The notes beneath the pieces are model-generated. The model made no database searches. It was not told the DNA's origin and was given only the letters and a program-made list of their open reading frames with translations. DNA of 64,000 nucleotides from Flavobacterium stagni (GTDB lineage: Bacteria > Bacteroidota > Bacteroidia > Flavobacteriales > Flavobacteriaceae): positions 54,346 through 118,345 of the forward strand of contig NZ_SBKN01000009.1 of NCBI RefSeq assembly GCF_004122105.1, written 5' to 3'. The first letter of the stretch is position 1. The number at the start of each line of letters is the position of its first letter. The translations under genes and the position numbers were made by a program. Below are positions 38,167 through 46,960 of the stretch, piece after piece.

Positions 38167-39384
38167 TTAAAGTTCATAAACCATCAAGCCACTGCGAAAT
38201 TTGGGTTCGATGTACGTACTCTTTGGCGGCATAATTAATTGATTGTCGGCTAAGGCTTTAATCTCTGCTATTTCAGATGGGAACAGCATAAAGCCCACTT
38301 CAAATTCGCCTTCATCTACCAATTCTTTGATGGTTAATATCGATTGCTTGCCAGGAATGTATTCAATACGTTCGTCGTTTCGCAAATCTTCAATGCCTAA
38401 AATCGGATGCAATACCGTATCATAGAGAATTTGGGCATCCAGATTTTCTAGCAATCCCGGATTCGGATTTTCTTGTTTGTAAAACAATGCATAGAATTCG
38501 CCATCCAAATACATTCCAAATTCAAATTTATCTTGGGGTTTCCAGAGTTCTTGCAACTTGGATTTTACAATAAAATGTTCGTCCAACAAGGCCAAAAAAT
38601 CATCTTTGGTATGGCCATTTAAGTCCCGAACAATACGGTTGAATTCGTAGATTTTCACATTGCTTTCGGCAATTAAGAAACTCATAAAACCCTTCAAATT
38701 GGGGTTTCCCAAGTGGTTGTCTTCATCATACAATAACTCCGCCGAGGCAGAACGGTGGTGACCGTCGGCGATATACAATTCGGGAATGCTTTCAAATTGG
38801 TTTTGAATCCACGCAATTTCAGAATCCACGCCAATGCGCCACAGTGTATGTTTTTCTTTATTGGTCGTAGAAAAGTGGTACAACGGTTGTTCCTTTTTCT
38901 TTTTTACAATCCAATCATTAATTTCCGTTTTATCGGGGTAGGTAATTAAAACCGGTTCGGTGTTAAAACCCGTTTGATGCAAATAATCCTTAAACAACTC
39001 CACGCGGTATTGCAAGGTATCTTCGTGCTTTTTGATCACATTGGCTTTGTACTCCTCTATCAAAGTGCCTGCTACAATCCCGGTAAATGTGTTGGTTTTG
39101 GTCTGAATTTCATACAAAAACATCACCGGCTCCTCTTCGCTAACAAAAACCCCATCGTTTTTAAAATCTTGGTATTTGTGTGCCACGCCTTTAAACCGTT
39201 TGTCCAAGGTGATTTTTTGCGCATGAACGTAGGCCGGATTGATAACGTGCAAAAAGGAATACGGATTAAAATTCAGCCAAGCGGCAAGCTCAGCCGGACT
39301 GTAATCGTCGTAATTTCTGCACGTGACCAAAGCCACTTTATCGGCTACGGGACGAACTGCTTTAAAGGGGAGCAGGGTGGACAT
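38167..39384 (-). CDS. DUF1015 family protein
   Basis: A 405-residue soluble protein starting STLLPFKAVRPVADK, typical of DUF1015. Other family segments are the central IADGHHRSASA and EYIPGKQSI. The HHR segment gives a potential phosphate- or metal-binding site; the biochemical role is uncertain. In several bacteria the family sits beside serine biosynthesis genes, which are not seen here. A 14-bp tandem repeat abuts its start codon. Confidence 0.88.
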   Translation of the reverse strand: MSTLLPFKAVRPVADKVALVTCRNYDDYSPAELAAWLNFNPYSFLHVINPAYVHAQKITLDKRFKGVAHKYQDFKNDGVFVSEEEPVMFLYEIQTKTNTFTGIVAGTLIEEYKANVIKKHEDTLQYRVELFKDYLHQTGFNTEPVLITYPDKTEINDWIVKKKKEQPLYHFSTTNKEKHTLWRIGVDSEIAWIQNQFESIPELYIADGHHRSASAELLYDEDNHLGNPNLKGFMSFLIAESNVKIYEFNRIVRDLNGHTKDDFLALLDEHFIVKSKLQELWKPQDKFEFGMYLDGEFYALFYKQENPNPGLLENLDAQILYDTVLHPILGIEDLRNDERIEYIPGKQSILTIKELVDEGEFEVGFMLFPSEIAEIKALADNQLIMPPKSTYIEPKFRSGLMVYEL

Positions 39385-39420
39385 TTTGAATTATAAATTT
39401 TGAATTATAAATTTTGAATT
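39383..39420. repeat. 14-bp tandem repeat upstream of the DUF1015 gene
   Basis: The unit ATTTTGAATTATAA occurs twice, followed by a ten-base partial third copy. It begins inside the DUF1015 start codon (cat at 39382-39384) and fills most of the 50-bp gap to the dehydrogenase stop at 39435. Confidence 0.85.
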
Positions 39421-39434
39421 TGTTGTTCCAACGA

Positions 39435-40325
39435 CTACTTCAAAAACTGTTTAGCGACTTTTTCCGCTTTTTTACTTTCGCTATAATCGTAGAAGCCTTC
39501 CCCTGATTTTACGCCTAATTTTCCGGCCATTACCATGTTCACTAATAAGGGACAAGGAGCGTATTTCGGATTTTTGAAACCATCATACATCACATTCAAT
39601 ATGGATAAACAAACGTCCAATCCAATGAAGTCAGCCAATTGCAACGGACCCATAGGATGTGCCATACCCAATTTCATCACCGTATCGATTTCGTATACAC
39701 CACCCACACCGTTGTATAAGGTTTCAATGGCTTCGTTGATCATGGGCATTAAAATACGGTTGGCTACAAAGCCGGGATAATCGTTCACTTCCGTTGGCAC
39801 TTTACCCAATTGTACCGATAAATCCATGATGATTTTGGTTACTTCATCCGAGGTATTATACCCGCGAATGATTTCAACCAATTTCATAATAGGCACCGGA
39901 TTCATGAAATGCATACCAATTACACGCTCGGGGTGTACCACTTGCGCGGCTATTTGCGTAATAGAAATGGAAGAGGTATTGGTGGCTAAAATGACATTGT
40001 GCGCGCACAAATCGCTCAATTGTTTGAAAATATTCAATTTCAAGCCTACATTTTCAGTAGCGGCTTCGACCACCAAATCCACACCAACAACACCGTCTTT
40101 CATATCGGTATAAGTAATGATGTTTCCTATGGTTTTGTGTTTATCTTCTTCGGTGATGGATCCTTTTGCGACCATACGGTCCAAGTTGGTTGCAATCGTT
40201 TGCATCCCTTTTTCTAAGGATTTTTCAGAAATATCAATCAATTTTACGGTAAAACCGCATTGTGCAAAGGTGTGAGCAATTCCGTTACCCATCGTACCCG
40301 CACCAAGTACTGCTACTGTTTTCAT
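39435..40325 (-). CDS. 3-hydroxyacyl-CoA (3-hydroxybutyryl-CoA) dehydrogenase
   Basis: A 296-residue NAD(P)-dependent dehydrogenase. The Rossmann motif VLGAGTMGNGIAHTFAQ is at the N-terminus. The catalytic His lies in GMHFMNPVPIMKLVE, and the C-terminal helical domain has PGFVANRILMPMINEA. It interconverts 3-hydroxyacyl-CoA and 3-oxoacyl-CoA in butyrate/fatty acid or aromatic degradation routes. It stands alone without beta-oxidation partners, so the exact chain length is unknown. Confidence 0.9.
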   Translation of the reverse strand: MKTVAVLGAGTMGNGIAHTFAQCGFTVKLIDISEKSLEKGMQTIATNLDRMVAKGSITEEDKHKTIGNIITYTDMKDGVVGVDLVVEAATENVGLKLNIFKQLSDLCAHNVILATNTSSISITQIAAQVVHPERVIGMHFMNPVPIMKLVEIIRGYNTSDEVTKIIMDLSVQLGKVPTEVNDYPGFVANRILMPMINEAIETLYNGVGGVYEIDTVMKLGMAHPMGPLQLADFIGLDVCLSILNVMYDGFKNPKYAPCPLLVNMVMAGKLGVKSGEGFYDYSESKKAEKVAKQFLK

Positions 40326-40370
40326 TCGTATTTTATCTTAGTTTGTTTTGTTCGTATTCAATCGAAACGA

Positions 40371-41336
40371 TTACCGTTTCATGGCTTCTATAATTCGGTA
40401 CGCCACGCGTAAAGCTTCAGTTCCGTCTTCCAAGGTAACTACTGGCGTAGTGTTGTTATTAATGGCATCGGCAAAAGCTTCCAATTCGTCCAAAATCGCA
40501 TTATTGGGTTCAACACTCGGATTATTGAAATAAATCTGTTTGCGTTCGCCTTCCGCATTTTGAAGAATCATGTCAAAATCACCCGGATGTTCGGGCGCAT
40601 CTTTCATTTTCACCACTTCACACGTTTTATCCAAATAATCCACCGAGATATAGGCATCTTTTTGGAAAAAACGCGACTTGCGCATGTTTTTCATCGATAT
40701 ACGACTCGAAGTAATGTTGGCCACACAGCCGTTTTCAAATTCGAGACGCGCATTGGATATGTCGGGGGACTGACTCAACACCGAAACGCCGCTGGCATGT
40801 ACATTCACCACTTTGGAGCGCACCACACTAAGGATCGCGTCAATGTCGTGAATCATTAAGTCTAATACCACAGGAACATCCGTGCCACGTGGATTAAATT
40901 CGGCCAAACGATGCGTTTCAATGAACATGGGTTGTTCAATTTGGTCGCGCACTGCTGTGAAAGCGGGGTTGAAACGTTCTACATGGCCCACCTGACCTTT
41001 GACATTGTATTCCTTAGCCAAAGCAATAATTTCTTCTGCTTCTTCAACGGTTGTTGCAATGGGTTTTTCGATAAACACATGCTTCCCTGATTTGATGGCT
41101 ACTTTGGCACATTTATAATGCGAAAGAGTAGGCGTAACAATATCAATGACATCCACGGCATGGATCAATTTGGCTATGGTATCAAAACGCTTGTAACCAA
41201 ATTCGGCGGCTATTTTCTCAGCATAGTCGGCATTTTCATCATAAAAACCAACCAATTCATAATGTTCTGATTGTTGTAAAAGTCGTAAGTGAATTTTCCC
41301 TAGGTGACCGGCACCTAGAACGCCAACTTTGAGCAT
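40371..41336 (-). CDS. Gfo/Idh/MocA-family oxidoreductase
   Basis: A 321-residue dinucleotide-dependent dehydrogenase with N-terminal Rossmann fold (VGVLGAGHLGKIHLRLL), the family EKP motif in HVFIEKPIAT, and the alpha/beta C-terminal domain. The segment GQVGHVERFNPA and the MIHDIDAIL motif are as in inositol/sugar dehydrogenases. Substrate unknown. In related genomes such genes lie next to 3-hydroxyacyl-CoA dehydrogenase, as here (45 bp apart). A perfect TACTTTTG -7 box is upstream (minus, 41353-41360). Confidence 0.87.
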   Translation of the reverse strand: MLKVGVLGAGHLGKIHLRLLQQSEHYELVGFYDENADYAEKIAAEFGYKRFDTIAKLIHAVDVIDIVTPTLSHYKCAKVAIKSGKHVFIEKPIATTVEEAEEIIALAKEYNVKGQVGHVERFNPAFTAVRDQIEQPMFIETHRLAEFNPRGTDVPVVLDLMIHDIDAILSVVRSKVVNVHASGVSVLSQSPDISNARLEFENGCVANITSSRISMKNMRKSRFFQKDAYISVDYLDKTCEVVKMKDAPEHPGDFDMILQNAEGERKQIYFNNPSVEPNNAILDELEAFADAINNNTTPVVTLEDGTEALRVAYRIIEAMKR

Positions 41337-41352
41337 AAAATGATATTTTTCT

Positions 41353-41360
41353 CAAAAGTA
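41353..41360 (-). promoter_or_regulatory. -7 box TACTTTTG for the Gfo/Idh/MocA gene
   Basis: Perfect TAnnTTTG on the minus strand, 16 bp before the ATG at 41336. No clear TTG at -33. Confidence 0.5.
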
Positions 41361-41494
41361 GCAATAAAAAGAAAAACTACCATTCGGAATTCACAGTTTT
41401 TGCGCATCTTTTTTTCGACATTCGCAGGTCAAAATTGAATTTGCTTTTTGGTAGTTTTCCCCTTATTTTTACCAACCGTAAAACAACTGTTCCC

Positions 41495-42136
41495 GTGAAA
41501 GACACCCCAAAACATCAAGGATTACGCAATCAATTGGTTACACAATTAGAGGCCAAAGGCATTACGGATAAAAATGTCTTGGAAGCCATCCGTTTGATTC
41601 CGCGGCATTTGTTTTTGAATTCGTCGTTTGAAGATTTTGCGTACCAAGATAAGGCCTTTCCTATAGGAGCTGGACAAACGATTTCACAACCTTATACAGT
41701 GGCTTTTCAATCCCAGTTATTACAAGTTAAAAAGGACGATAAAGTGTTGGAAATCGGTACAGGCAGTGGTTACCAAACGGCCGTTTTGTGCAAGATGGGA
41801 GCCAAAGTGTATTCGGTGGAACGCCAAAATGAACTGTTTAAATCGACTTCTTTATTGTTACCTAAATTAGGGATTCGCGCCAAGCATCTTTCGTTTGGTG
41901 ACGGATATAAAGGGTTACCTGCACATGCTCCGTTTGACAGTATTATTGTGACGGCAGGTGCACCGATTATTCCACAGCCTTTGATGGCCCAACTCAAAAT
42001 TGGAGGTCGATTGGTGATCCCGGTCGGGGAGAAAGAGCAAATCATGACCTTATTAATCCGCAAAAACGAAACCCAATTTGAGAAACACGAGTTTGGGGAT
42101 TTTAAGTTTGTGCCGCTTTTAGAGAATAAAAACTAA
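41495..42136 (+). CDS. pcm: Protein-L-isoaspartate O-methyltransferase
   Basis: Pcm methylates isoaspartyl residues in aged proteins using S-adenosylmethionine. GTG at 41495 is chosen because the family N-terminus MKDTPKHQGLRNQLV begins there; a longer frame from TTG 41435 adds 20 unconserved residues. Motifs: PIGAGQTISQPYTVA, the SAM-binding VLEIGTGSGYQTA, and VTAGAPIIPQPL. The 213-residue length is typical. Its stop overlaps the stop of the convergent xre gene by 4 bp. Confidence 0.93.
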   Translation: MKDTPKHQGLRNQLVTQLEAKGITDKNVLEAIRLIPRHLFLNSSFEDFAYQDKAFPIGAGQTISQPYTVAFQSQLLQVKKDDKVLEIGTGSGYQTAVLCKMGAKVYSVERQNELFKSTSLLLPKLGIRAKHLSFGDGYKGLPAHAPFDSIIVTAGAPIIPQPLMAQLKIGGRLVIPVGEKEQIMTLLIRKNETQFEKHEFGDFKFVPLLENKN

Positions 42137-42498
42137 AGCTGCTGCAACCGATTTTTCAACTGATCAATTTCTGAAAGAATCGAAGCAATTTGCGCTTCTT
42201 TTTCGGCACTTTTCGCCAAATTCAATCCTTTTTCTTCTAAAATGCCCGTAACCGCCTCGATGGCCTCTGGATTGAAATCAATAATGTGTAATAGTTTAGC
42301 ACGGTACCAAGCTACTTGAATGGGTTTTACATCAAGCCCTAAAAGTTCAGCTAGGAGTTCGGCTTGTCCTTTGGTCGGAATCCGTTTCCCATTTTCAAAT
42401 TTACTGATGAGCGCTTGGTCAATAGCCGCTTTTTCTGCCAACACCCGAGTGGTGAGTCCGCTGCGTTCTCGTCCCGTTTTTAATAAATCGTGTAGCAT
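42133..42498 (-). CDS. XRE-family helix-turn-helix transcriptional regulator
   Basis: A 121-residue protein with a Cro/C1-type HTH at about 4-58 (GLTTRVLAEKAAIDQALISKFENG, core ISKFENGKR) and a C-terminal helical segment that probably forms a short coiled coil (IASILSEIDQLKNRLQQL). Its ATG overlaps the smpB stop by one base, so it is coupled to smpB. Targets are unknown. It may act in a stress or translation-linked circuit, but this is only context. Confidence 0.85.
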   Translation of the reverse strand: MLHDLLKTGRERSGLTTRVLAEKAAIDQALISKFENGKRIPTKGQAELLAELLGLDVKPIQVAWYRAKLLHIIDFNPEAIEAVTGILEEKGLNLAKSAEKEAQIASILSEIDQLKNRLQQL

Positions 42499-42950
42499 TA
42501 AAAGGATTTTTTCAAACGATCAATATCACGTTGGGTATCACGGTCTTTTAAGGTTTCCCGTTTGTCGTAGTTCTTTTTCCCACGGCAGAGGCCAATTTCC
42601 AATTTAGCCAAACCTTTTTCATTGGTAAACAAACGAAGGGGAACTATGGTTAATCCTTTGGTTTCTACTTTGCGCGCTAGTGTTTTTAATTCTTTTTTGT
42701 TCAATAGCAATTTGCGTTCACTGCGCGATTTATGATTAAATGCGGTTCCAAAGGCATATTCTTCAATATAGGTGTTGATGGCAAACAATTCATGACCATG
42801 AAATTCACAGAAACTTTCGGCAATTTGCACTTTCCCTAAACGGATGGATTTGATTTCCGTTCCCGTTAAAACCATACCCGCTGAATACGATTCTAATATT
42901 TCATAATCGAAGCGCGCACGTTTATTTACAATGTTTATCTCCTTAATCAT
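42498..42950 (-). CDS. smpB: SsrA-binding protein SmpB
   Basis: SmpB binds tmRNA and guides it to stalled ribosomes in trans-translation. The start at ATG 42950 gives 150 residues beginning MIKEINIVNKRARFDY; six extra upstream residues from a TTG are unlikely. The EAGMVLTGTEIKSIR-like segment (here SYSAGMVLTGTEIKSIR), SFCEFHGHELFAINTYI and the basic C-terminal tail (KKNYDKRETLKDRD) match the family. The ssrA gene itself was not seen in the window. Confidence 0.96.
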   Translation of the reverse strand: MIKEINIVNKRARFDYEILESYSAGMVLTGTEIKSIRLGKVQIAESFCEFHGHELFAINTYIEEYAFGTAFNHKSRSERKLLLNKKELKTLARKVETKGLTIVPLRLFTNEKGLAKLEIGLCRGKKNYDKRETLKDRDTQRDIDRLKKSF

Positions 42951-42954
42951 ACTG

Positions 42955-42962
42955 CAAAGATA
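42955..42962 (-). promoter_or_regulatory. -7 box TATCTTTG of the smpB promoter
   Basis: Perfect TAnnTTTG on the minus strand, 4 bp upstream of the smpB ATG, which predicts a very short leader or a leaderless mRNA. Confidence 0.55.
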
Positions 42963-43054
42963 ACACAAAACCTACGGATATAAGAGTGCTATTTTACAGC
43001 GAAAAAAAAAGGCAAACTATGACTTATGTCAGGTTTTTCTTTACTACTTGGTTC

Positions 43055-43062
43055 TACATTTG
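43055..43062 (+). promoter_or_regulatory. -7 box TACATTTG before the outer membrane protein gene
   Basis: Perfect TAnnTTTG, 27 bp before the ATG at 43090. The -33 element is not clear. Confidence 0.55.
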
Positions 43063-43089
43063 TCCTGTAATATTTAAACAAAAAACAAA

Positions 43090-43707
43090 ATGAAAAAATT
43101 ATTTTTAGTTGCTGCTGCAGCATTGTTAGCGTTAAATGTGAATGCACAAGATAAAGCGAGTAAAGGTTTACAAGGAACTTGGTGGGCCGGTGGTCAGGTA
43201 GCTTTTGGAAAATCGGATAACGGTGTTTCTGAAACTAAAACCAACACTTTTGTGCCTATCGTAGGTTATTTTGTGGCTCCTGATGTTACTTTAGGTTTAG
43301 GAGTAGGTGTTATTGGTTCAAAAACGGATAATACAGTTACTTCTACAACTACAGCAGAATCTAGCACATTTATCGTGCAACCATTGGTTAGAAAATACTG
43401 GGGATTAGGAGGTAAATTCTTCTTCTTCGGTCAAGCTTCTTTGCCTATGACTTTTTCAAAAGACAAAATCTCTGACGACAAAACGACTTCTGTTGGTTTA
43501 GACGTTGCGCCAGGTTTTGACTTTATCGTAAGCAAATGGATGACGGTTGAAACTTCGTTCTCATTATTCAATGTAAATTCTACCACATACAAACCAAATG
43601 GAGGTGATAGCACCAGCAATTTCAATTTGAATTTCAATCCATTTGATTTAAACCCAGGTACAAGAAGCGTGGGTGGATTACGAGTAGGGGTTAAATTCCT
43701 ATTCTAA
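43090..43707 (+). CDS. Outer membrane beta-barrel (porin-like) protein
   Basis: A 205-residue protein with signal peptide ending LNVNAQ and a mature part made of amphipathic strands (GGQVAFGKSDNG, VGYFVAPDVTLGLGVGVIG, LGGKFFFFGQASLPM, GLDVAPGFDFIVSKWMTV). The C-terminal strand GGLRVGVKFLF ends in Phe, as needed for BamA recognition. It resembles the outer membrane beta-barrel/porin family proteins of flavobacteria. No specific ligand is known. It is a single-gene unit with promoter and terminator. Confidence 0.85.
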   Translation: MKKLFLVAAAALLALNVNAQDKASKGLQGTWWAGGQVAFGKSDNGVSETKTNTFVPIVGYFVAPDVTLGLGVGVIGSKTDNTVTSTTTAESSTFIVQPLVRKYWGLGGKFFFFGQASLPMTFSKDKISDDKTTSVGLDVAPGFDFIVSKWMTVETSFSLFNVNSTTYKPNGGDSTSNFNLNFNPFDLNPGTRSVGGLRVGVKFLF

Positions 43708-43755
43708 TTCCTTTATTATTTAGAGTTATTGGTTAGTTCCGTTTGTACGGACGAA

Positions 43756-43787
43756 AAGGTCACCTCTTTTTGGGGTGACTTTTTTTA
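43756..43787 (+). terminator. Rho-independent terminator after the barrel gene
   Basis: Stem GTCACC / GGTGAC with an eight-to-nine base loop and a run of seven T. Confidence 0.78.
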
Positions 43788-43836
43788 TTTCAAACTTTTT
43801 CTTAAATTCGTTGGAAACCAACAAAATAATAACTCT

Positions 43837-45357
43837 ATGATTCGAAGAATATTACCGCTTATGGTTGCAGGATTGCTTTTGTCGCTCACTTCCTGTTCAG
43901 AAAACGAACAATCGTTTGAAACCATTTCGATTGCGCAAGAACAACGCGAACTTTTAACGCCCCAAGAAATTAAAGCCAAAATCGACGCTTCTATCCAAAA
44001 TGGAATGCATTTTACTTGGAAAGCAGTCACTACACAAACGGTTTGGAGTGCGATTGTGCATGGAAATAGTCTGGCTACAGTTGGATTTGGTACTGACGCC
44101 AATGATTTTGATCGCACAAAATCCAACAGTTCCGCAGCCCAACAACAAGCGCTTCTTGAACGCATCGCGTATTACGAGCAAAAGGAAATTAAAGATATTT
44201 TGGTGAATGCCGATCCGTATTTGAATTTAATGGATGTGCGTATTGAAAAACAAGAAACGGTAGCCGCACTTCGTAAATTGGGATTGGTTCGCTACGTTGA
44301 GCCTGCTGATTTCCGTTATTTTTCTGTGGCCGAAATGAAACCGGGTATTGGAGGCGTTACAACGCAAAGTGATTCGGGTTGTGGATTTGAATCAGCGACT
44401 TTAGCCACTTCAGATTACACCACAGTTACCCCCAATGCCAAAGTGCCGTGGGCTTTTTACTCACACAATATTCCGAGTGCATGGTCCTATGCCACCGGGC
44501 GCGGTATCACAATCGGAATTGTAGATACGGGTTTATCTCCGAATCAATCACTTTTAGGAGCTAATTTCAATAATGGTGCTTCTACGGGTCGCACCGTGCA
44601 AAAGTTTGGGGTGTATGTAGATTCTATTTGGCCTTGGTCAACTACCACTGACGGACCCAACGACCAATGCGGTCATGGTACCAGTATGGCTTCTGTAGCT
44701 ACCGCACCGCGTAATGATCGTGGATTGCCTGTTGGTGTGGCATATAACGCCAATTTAATCACCTACCGTGCCGCTTCCAATGTGGTTTTAGACGGTTATC
44801 ATGAACAAAATGGGGTAAAGAATGCATTTACCGCTTTGGCTAATAATGCCAATGTGAAGATCATTTCCATGTCGATGGGGCATATTTTTTCAGTGAGTAA
44901 AATTGCAGACGGTGTTAAATATGCCTACAGCAAAGGAAAGTTAATTTTCTGTGCCGGAGGAACATCGACGAGTTTTACGAATTTTGTAGGGGTTATTTTC
45001 CCCGCTTGGATGCCTGAAGCAGTAGCGGTAACCGGAGTGAAAGAAGGAACATCTAACCAAAAATGCGATGTTTGTCATAGCGGAAGTGAAATCCAATTTA
45101 CTATACAAATGCAACGTGTGGCCTCAGGGAATACGATTCCAGTAGATAGTTATTATGATAATCAATCCGATTATGTGGGCGGTTCTTCGGTGGCCACAGC
45201 AACCACTGCGGGAATAGCTGCTTTGGTATGGTCAAAGAATCCAACTTGGACACGCGATCAAGTATTGAACAAGTTGCGCCAATCGGCAACCTATTATCCG
45301 ACGCGCAATAGCAATTACGGATACGGGAACATCAATGCCCTGTTAGCTGTACAATAG
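43837..45357 (+). CDS. Lipoprotein subtilisin-like serine protease (S8 family)
   Basis: A 506-residue protein. Start ATG 43837 gives a lipoprotein signal with lipobox SLTSC; an upstream extension from 43729 overlaps the terminator and is rejected. A prodomain-like region precedes the catalytic domain (about 210-505) with Asp230 (GIVDTGL), His280 (CGHGTSMAS) and Ser451 (GGSSVATAT). The segment that normally carries the oxyanion Asn (AGN) reads CAGGTSTS. A CDVCHSG segment offers extra cysteines. No T9SS sorting domain is seen, so it is probably anchored by its lipid to the outer membrane. Confidence 0.87.
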   Translation: MIRRILPLMVAGLLLSLTSCSENEQSFETISIAQEQRELLTPQEIKAKIDASIQNGMHFTWKAVTTQTVWSAIVHGNSLATVGFGTDANDFDRTKSNSSAAQQQALLERIAYYEQKEIKDILVNADPYLNLMDVRIEKQETVAALRKLGLVRYVEPADFRYFSVAEMKPGIGGVTTQSDSGCGFESATLATSDYTTVTPNAKVPWAFYSHNIPSAWSYATGRGITIGIVDTGLSPNQSLLGANFNNGASTGRTVQKFGVYVDSIWPWSTTTDGPNDQCGHGTSMASVATAPRNDRGLPVGVAYNANLITYRAASNVVLDGYHEQNGVKNAFTALANNANVKIISMSMGHIFSVSKIADGVKYAYSKGKLIFCAGGTSTSFTNFVGVIFPAWMPEAVAVTGVKEGTSNQKCDVCHSGSEIQFTIQMQRVASGNTIPVDSYYDNQSDYVGGSSVATATTAGIAALVWSKNPTWTRDQVLNKLRQSATYYPTRNSNYGYGNINALLAVQ

Positions 45358-45379
45358 AACACTATTTTCAAAAAAAAGA

Positions 45380-45406
45380 AACCCCATCATTTCGATGGGG
45401 TTTTTT
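45380..45406. terminator. Bidirectional terminator between the S8 protease and membrane protein genes
   Basis: Perfect 9-bp stem AACCCCATC / GATGGGGTT with ATTTC loop. T run on the plus strand and A run (T on the minus strand) on the other side, serving both convergent genes. Confidence 0.88.
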
Positions 45407-45407
45407 A

Positions 45408-46949
45408 TTATTCTTCAGCAATACCGCGCCATTTGCGGATGACTCGCGTAAAATAAGCCATTATTACAATTACAAACAGAATGTTGAAATAATTGATGGG
45501 CACCAGGTAATCTTTTAAAAATTGAATCGTGGGGTAATACGGTGTGTTTACGTATGTAGAATGATAATTATAGCTCAAATCTTTTAGGATCTCTAAAACG
45601 AGATAATAGACAAACATCCAAAACGAAGGGGTGACCCAAAGCAGAATATTGATCATTATACCCGAGATTTTCTTGCTTTCTTTTTTGATTGTAGTTCGGA
45701 TAAAATAGAAATACGCGGAAAACAACAGGAACAGTATTGCTATGGGGTAACTGTAATCACTATTAATCAAGGCGGTAATAATTCCGGATAAGATGTTGAA
45801 GATAATCACAACAACCAGCGCAATCAACCATTGTTTGCCTGAGGTAACACGGAAACTGAAGATTAACAACGACAAGCCCAAAGCAATGTAGAGTGGAATT
45901 AAAAGTGAAGTAAGGTTCATGTCCGGACTCACATAAGCGTTAACCATGCGGTTGTAGTTGTAATCCAAATAATCATGCGGGACATAATGTCTATAATACT
46001 CTCGCGCTTCATTGTCGACATTGACTATGTACTTGTTGATGGAATCAAAACGGTTATTAAAATTGTATTCATTTTGAATATAGACACCATCATCTTGTTT
46101 AGGCCCAATAGAGTTTAAGGTCTCAAATTCGGGATTTTCTACCAATAAGGCATACCATTCTTCGGGTGTCACATTGCCTTTAAGATTGTGCTCATTAGCA
46201 ATCGCTAAATAGGCTTTCATAACATTTATAACCGAATCTTTCTTTTGATCAATGAGCCAATTTTGAATCTTTAAACGGCGCAAGGAATCGGTAGGTTGGT
46301 CAAAAAAAGAGTAACTATCGATGTTTTTATTGAGTAGCGAACCCGTGCTATACTTTTTGCCACGGAGATAAAAACAATGACAATCCTTTACAGAATCAGT
46401 AGTTTCAACGACAGCTGCAGAATCCACAGCTACAGCAGTTTCGGTGACAACATCCCCTTCGTAAGTTTCTATTGTATTGTGAAAACTATAGGAACCTTCA
46501 ATGAAAAAGGAAGCTTCACTCAATATCGCCGCTCGTTTGCGTAATTCGGCTTCGGAATAGTAGCTGCGGATTTTGACTTCTTTTCCATAAAAGAATGCTG
46601 GAATAAATAAGCTCATTCCAAACAACATTCCAAAAAGCAATAGCCATTCTTTGTAAAGCTGCCCCGGTTTAACAGGGTAAAAGGCTTTGAACGCATTATT
46701 TTTGAAATAGTTCACCAACCATAGAATTAACAGCAATAAACTGATGGCAATAGCTAAAAAGATGAACGAAATATTGTTTTCGTAATGGTAGTTATTTTCA
46801 TATTCTTTAAAATCAATAAATTCGGTGATAAAACCAAATCCAAAGGACAAAATATTCAAGATAACAAGAATAATAACCGCAGGAATCACCCGTAAATTCC
46901 ATAGTACAGGGTGTTTTAATAACATATTTTTTTGTATCGATTGAAACAT
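45408..46949 (-). CDS. Multi-pass membrane protein, probable partner of the adjacent ABC ATPase
   Basis: A 513-residue protein with two N-terminal hydrophobic segments, a third near residue 105, then a roughly 200-residue polar region (about 130-320, with a Thr/Val/Asp-rich part and several Tyr/Asn-rich stretches) and about six C-terminal segments. ATG 46949 (MFQSIQKNMLL) is preferred over TTG 46958. No permease family is firmly recognised; the topology resembles ABC-2-type exporters with a large extracytoplasmic loop. It lies 11 bp downstream of the ABC ATPase gene, which supports a two-component exporter. Confidence 0.7.
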   Translation of the reverse strand: MFQSIQKNMLLKHPVLWNLRVIPAVIILVILNILSFGFGFITEFIDFKEYENNYHYENNISFIFLAIAISLLLLILWLVNYFKNNAFKAFYPVKPGQLYKEWLLLFGMLFGMSLFIPAFFYGKEVKIRSYYSEAELRKRAAILSEASFFIEGSYSFHNTIETYEGDVVTETAVAVDSAAVVETTDSVKDCHCFYLRGKKYSTGSLLNKNIDSYSFFDQPTDSLRRLKIQNWLIDQKKDSVINVMKAYLAIANEHNLKGNVTPEEWYALLVENPEFETLNSIGPKQDDGVYIQNEYNFNNRFDSINKYIVNVDNEAREYYRHYVPHDYLDYNYNRMVNAYVSPDMNLTSLLIPLYIALGLSLLIFSFRVTSGKQWLIALVVVIIFNILSGIITALINSDYSYPIAILFLLFSAYFYFIRTTIKKESKKISGIMINILLWVTPSFWMFVYYLVLEILKDLSYNYHSTYVNTPYYPTIQFLKDYLVPINYFNILFVIVIMAYFTRVIRKWRGIAEE

Positions 46950-46960
46950 AATGATCAAAT

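Noticed and set aside
38974..39396. 140-codon plus-strand frame
   Set aside because: Antisense shadow of the DUF1015 gene.
43729..43836. Longer start for the S8 protease
   Set aside because: It would translate through the terminator hairpin of the preceding gene, whereas ATG 43837 gives a proper lipoprotein signal.
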